Part shown: positions 62,301-64,000 of the stretch, in pieces
Numbering within the stretch: the first letter of the stretch is position 1
How the letters are laid out: each line of letters starts with the position of its first letter
Assembly: GCA_903813345.2 (NCBI GenBank)
Contig: CAIIXF020000009.1
Coordinates: forward strand, 26,636,740-26,700,739
Origin: Owenia fusiformis
Lineage: Eukaryota; Annelida; Polychaeta; Sabellida; Oweniidae
Length of the DNA: 64,000 bases
Reading direction: 5' to 3'
The notes under the pieces: model-generated
Told to the model about the DNA's origin: nothing
What the model saw: the letters and a program-made list of their open reading frames with translations, nothing else
Database searches by the model: none
Made by a program: the position numbers and the translations under genes

Positions 62301-62380
62301 AAAACATGACGTCACGATCAGAACCGTTATGGATTTTAATCGGCAATGCGTTATGCAACTCGAATGTAAATTCAAAAGTG
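56360..62380. other. No recognisable gene
   Basis: AT-rich. A short GC-richer patch at 59563-59677 with acceptor and donor-like borders was examined and not called. A C-rich run and a short CA run lie near 58004-58040. Confidence 0.3.
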
Positions 62381-62384
62381 TTCA

Positions 62385-62560
62385 TGTTATACTGTGTTCT
62401 GATTGGCCAGAAAGGAGTAACGCTTCTCAAAATCATCTCATGGTTCAATGCCTTTTAGTTGTAAGATTTTAAACAGCACTGAGTTATGTAACAGGATCAA
62501 CTCAACGTGCATTGTTGCTATACTGTATTCTGACTGGCCAGAATGTAATTCTGCATGACT
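62385..62560 (+). repeat. Two copies of a TACTGTxTTCTGAxTGGCCAGAA block
   Basis: ATACTGTGTTCTGATTGGCC (62389) and ATACTGTATTCTGACTGGCC (62520) are each followed by AGAA. This is a short direct duplication or a dispersed repeat pair. Confidence 0.6.
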
Positions 62561-64000
62561 AGCTTTGTGTAAACGCACCACAGGTTCGGAAGCTCTAATT
62601 GAGGTATTATATTTTTCGCTCATCGGAGGAAAAATCGTGGCTCCAAAGTAGTCAAAGTTGAATCATTTCCGTACTGCATTGAATGCAGTGGCAATCAATT
62701 ACACTGACACTTTATAAGCACGTTCGGAGATCATACACTCTAGCAAAATGTTCAAAACCTGTTCTGATCGTGATGTCAAAATTGGCACTTGACATTGGGT
62801 TCCCGATTTTGAACATCAAATTTCACATTTATAGAAAGATTTACAAGAACGGTACATGGTTTGACTTTTATGTGGTATTTACTTCATTTAAAACATGTAT
62901 AAATTGAATTTTGACTCCATGAGCATCGCACAGACACTTTAATGTGCTATGTTTAGTACGTATGTCATAATGGTCCGGTTGTTGCATGATGTATTTCGAA
63001 ATCACATCGTTTGTTCCCTCAGCATACTCTAGTGCCTACTTATCAACGAGAACAAGCTTTTCTATTCTCCGTAAAACCAGCAGGCACTTTATTATAAATG
63101 AATACTTCAATGCTTCGCTCAATTGAATTTGGTACTTTCGGGTGTACTTTTAGATTGAATTAATGAGGTTAATTCCAATATAAGTTTGACCTAGATAAAA
63201 TCAACCAGAACAGATACCCTGACAACTCATTTTGTAGATCTCTCGGATGAATATAGCTGCTGAAGTTTGCTAAAGTTTGTTATTGTTGTTTAGTAGTAGA
63301 AGAAGTTAAAATATGGGACTTCCAAGATATGGTCCAATGCAATAAGTATTACTTGTAAGTTTACGAATTCTGAAATGATATTTGGTAAAATATGGGTGAT
63401 TAGGGCTTAATTTCAAGTCAAACTAGTTTACCCTAACTTTCTTTTTAGCAAAAACAATATTTTCCATGCATCTACGCTCCCCTCAAGAAGTTTGGAAACT
63501 TCCTCTCCCCATTGGATACCATGTGAAAAAAATTGAATTTGACTTCTTTCCCCTTATTTACAATGTAAAAATGCATGTAAGACGCAGGGATAATTATGGA
63601 ATCCTTAAGTGACGGGTATCGTCCAGGAGAGAACGTGGTATGATAATGCATATGATTTAAGAGTTTAGTGGCGACAATACTGTATTGTAATGAACGTCTT
63701 TTAATTCTCAATCTCACCAGCGGAAATTTGAATGTGTGGACTACATTTTCCATATAAATATTATATCATCTACAATATCAAGTAATTAGGCAATCATTCA
63801 TAGAATTTGCCACTAAACTAATTATCACACCATAATGGACAATTATTGGACGTATGTCACTCAGGTATGCCCATTTTGTGCTATATGTTTAGGATTAGTC
63901 TAATCGCATTAGAATAATTAACAAAGACACACACGGGAATTTCGCGTCATAATTATTCCTCTGCTTGGTGCGCTGTTGTGCATAGCAACGTCCTATGCAA
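62561..64000. other. No recognisable gene
   Basis: AT-rich to the window end. A fragment similar to the ends of the 43.5 kb element is at about 63470-63580. Confidence 0.3.

Overview
This is an AT-rich animal genomic window. The genes are split by introns with GT/AG borders, there are no bacterial-style operons, and most of the sequence is intronic or intergenic with many small DNA-transposon remnants, palindromes and tandem repeats. The only securely named gene, UBE4A, is clearly metazoan. Frequent ATGTACATG-like words and the transposon mix suggest a marine invertebrate (lophotrochozoan or invertebrate deuterostome), but the species cannot be fixed from the sequence alone.

Region 1 (about 1.77-24.56 kb, minus strand): a complete gene for the ubiquitin conjugation factor E4 A (UBE4A). 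I could join 18 coding exons and one probable non-coding first exon. All splice phases agree, giving an open frame of 1055 codons plus stop, close to the vertebrate length. The protein has the Ufd2-type core and a C-terminal U-box. Two introns carry large transposons. A 5.4 kb element (2473-7888) lies in the intron before the main U-box exon; it has inverted arms of about 1.7-2.0 kb around a decayed gene. A 3.9 kb element (10069-13945) lies in the intron after exon 14. Other introns hold a 54-bp satellite, hairpins and a dispersed short repeat.

Region 2 (24.6-27.9 kb): the intergenic space between UBE4A and a divergently transcribed plus-strand gene. It is filled with quasi-palindromes and an internally deleted mariner-like transposon.

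Region 3 (27.92-30.17 kb, plus strand): a small four-exon gene for a predicted 308-residue protein with an armadillo-like helical centre and a charged, serine-rich tail. I cannot name its family.

Region 4 (30.2-64 kb): almost no recognisable coding sequence. Two isolated signal-peptide-like first exons (33178 and 49829, both ending in phase 1 at a good donor) suggest secreted or membrane proteins whose other exons are far away or outside the window. The rest is a landscape of MITEs (several with target-site duplications, one with a reconstructable empty site), minisatellites, a 78-bp satellite, dispersed repeats and hairpin clusters.

Most unusual: the large inverted-repeat element carries at least eight X-box-like (RFX-type) palindromes; the 3' end of UBE4A exon 14, with its splice donor, is tandemly copied beside the second transposon; and several hairpins are built from similar self-complementary words.
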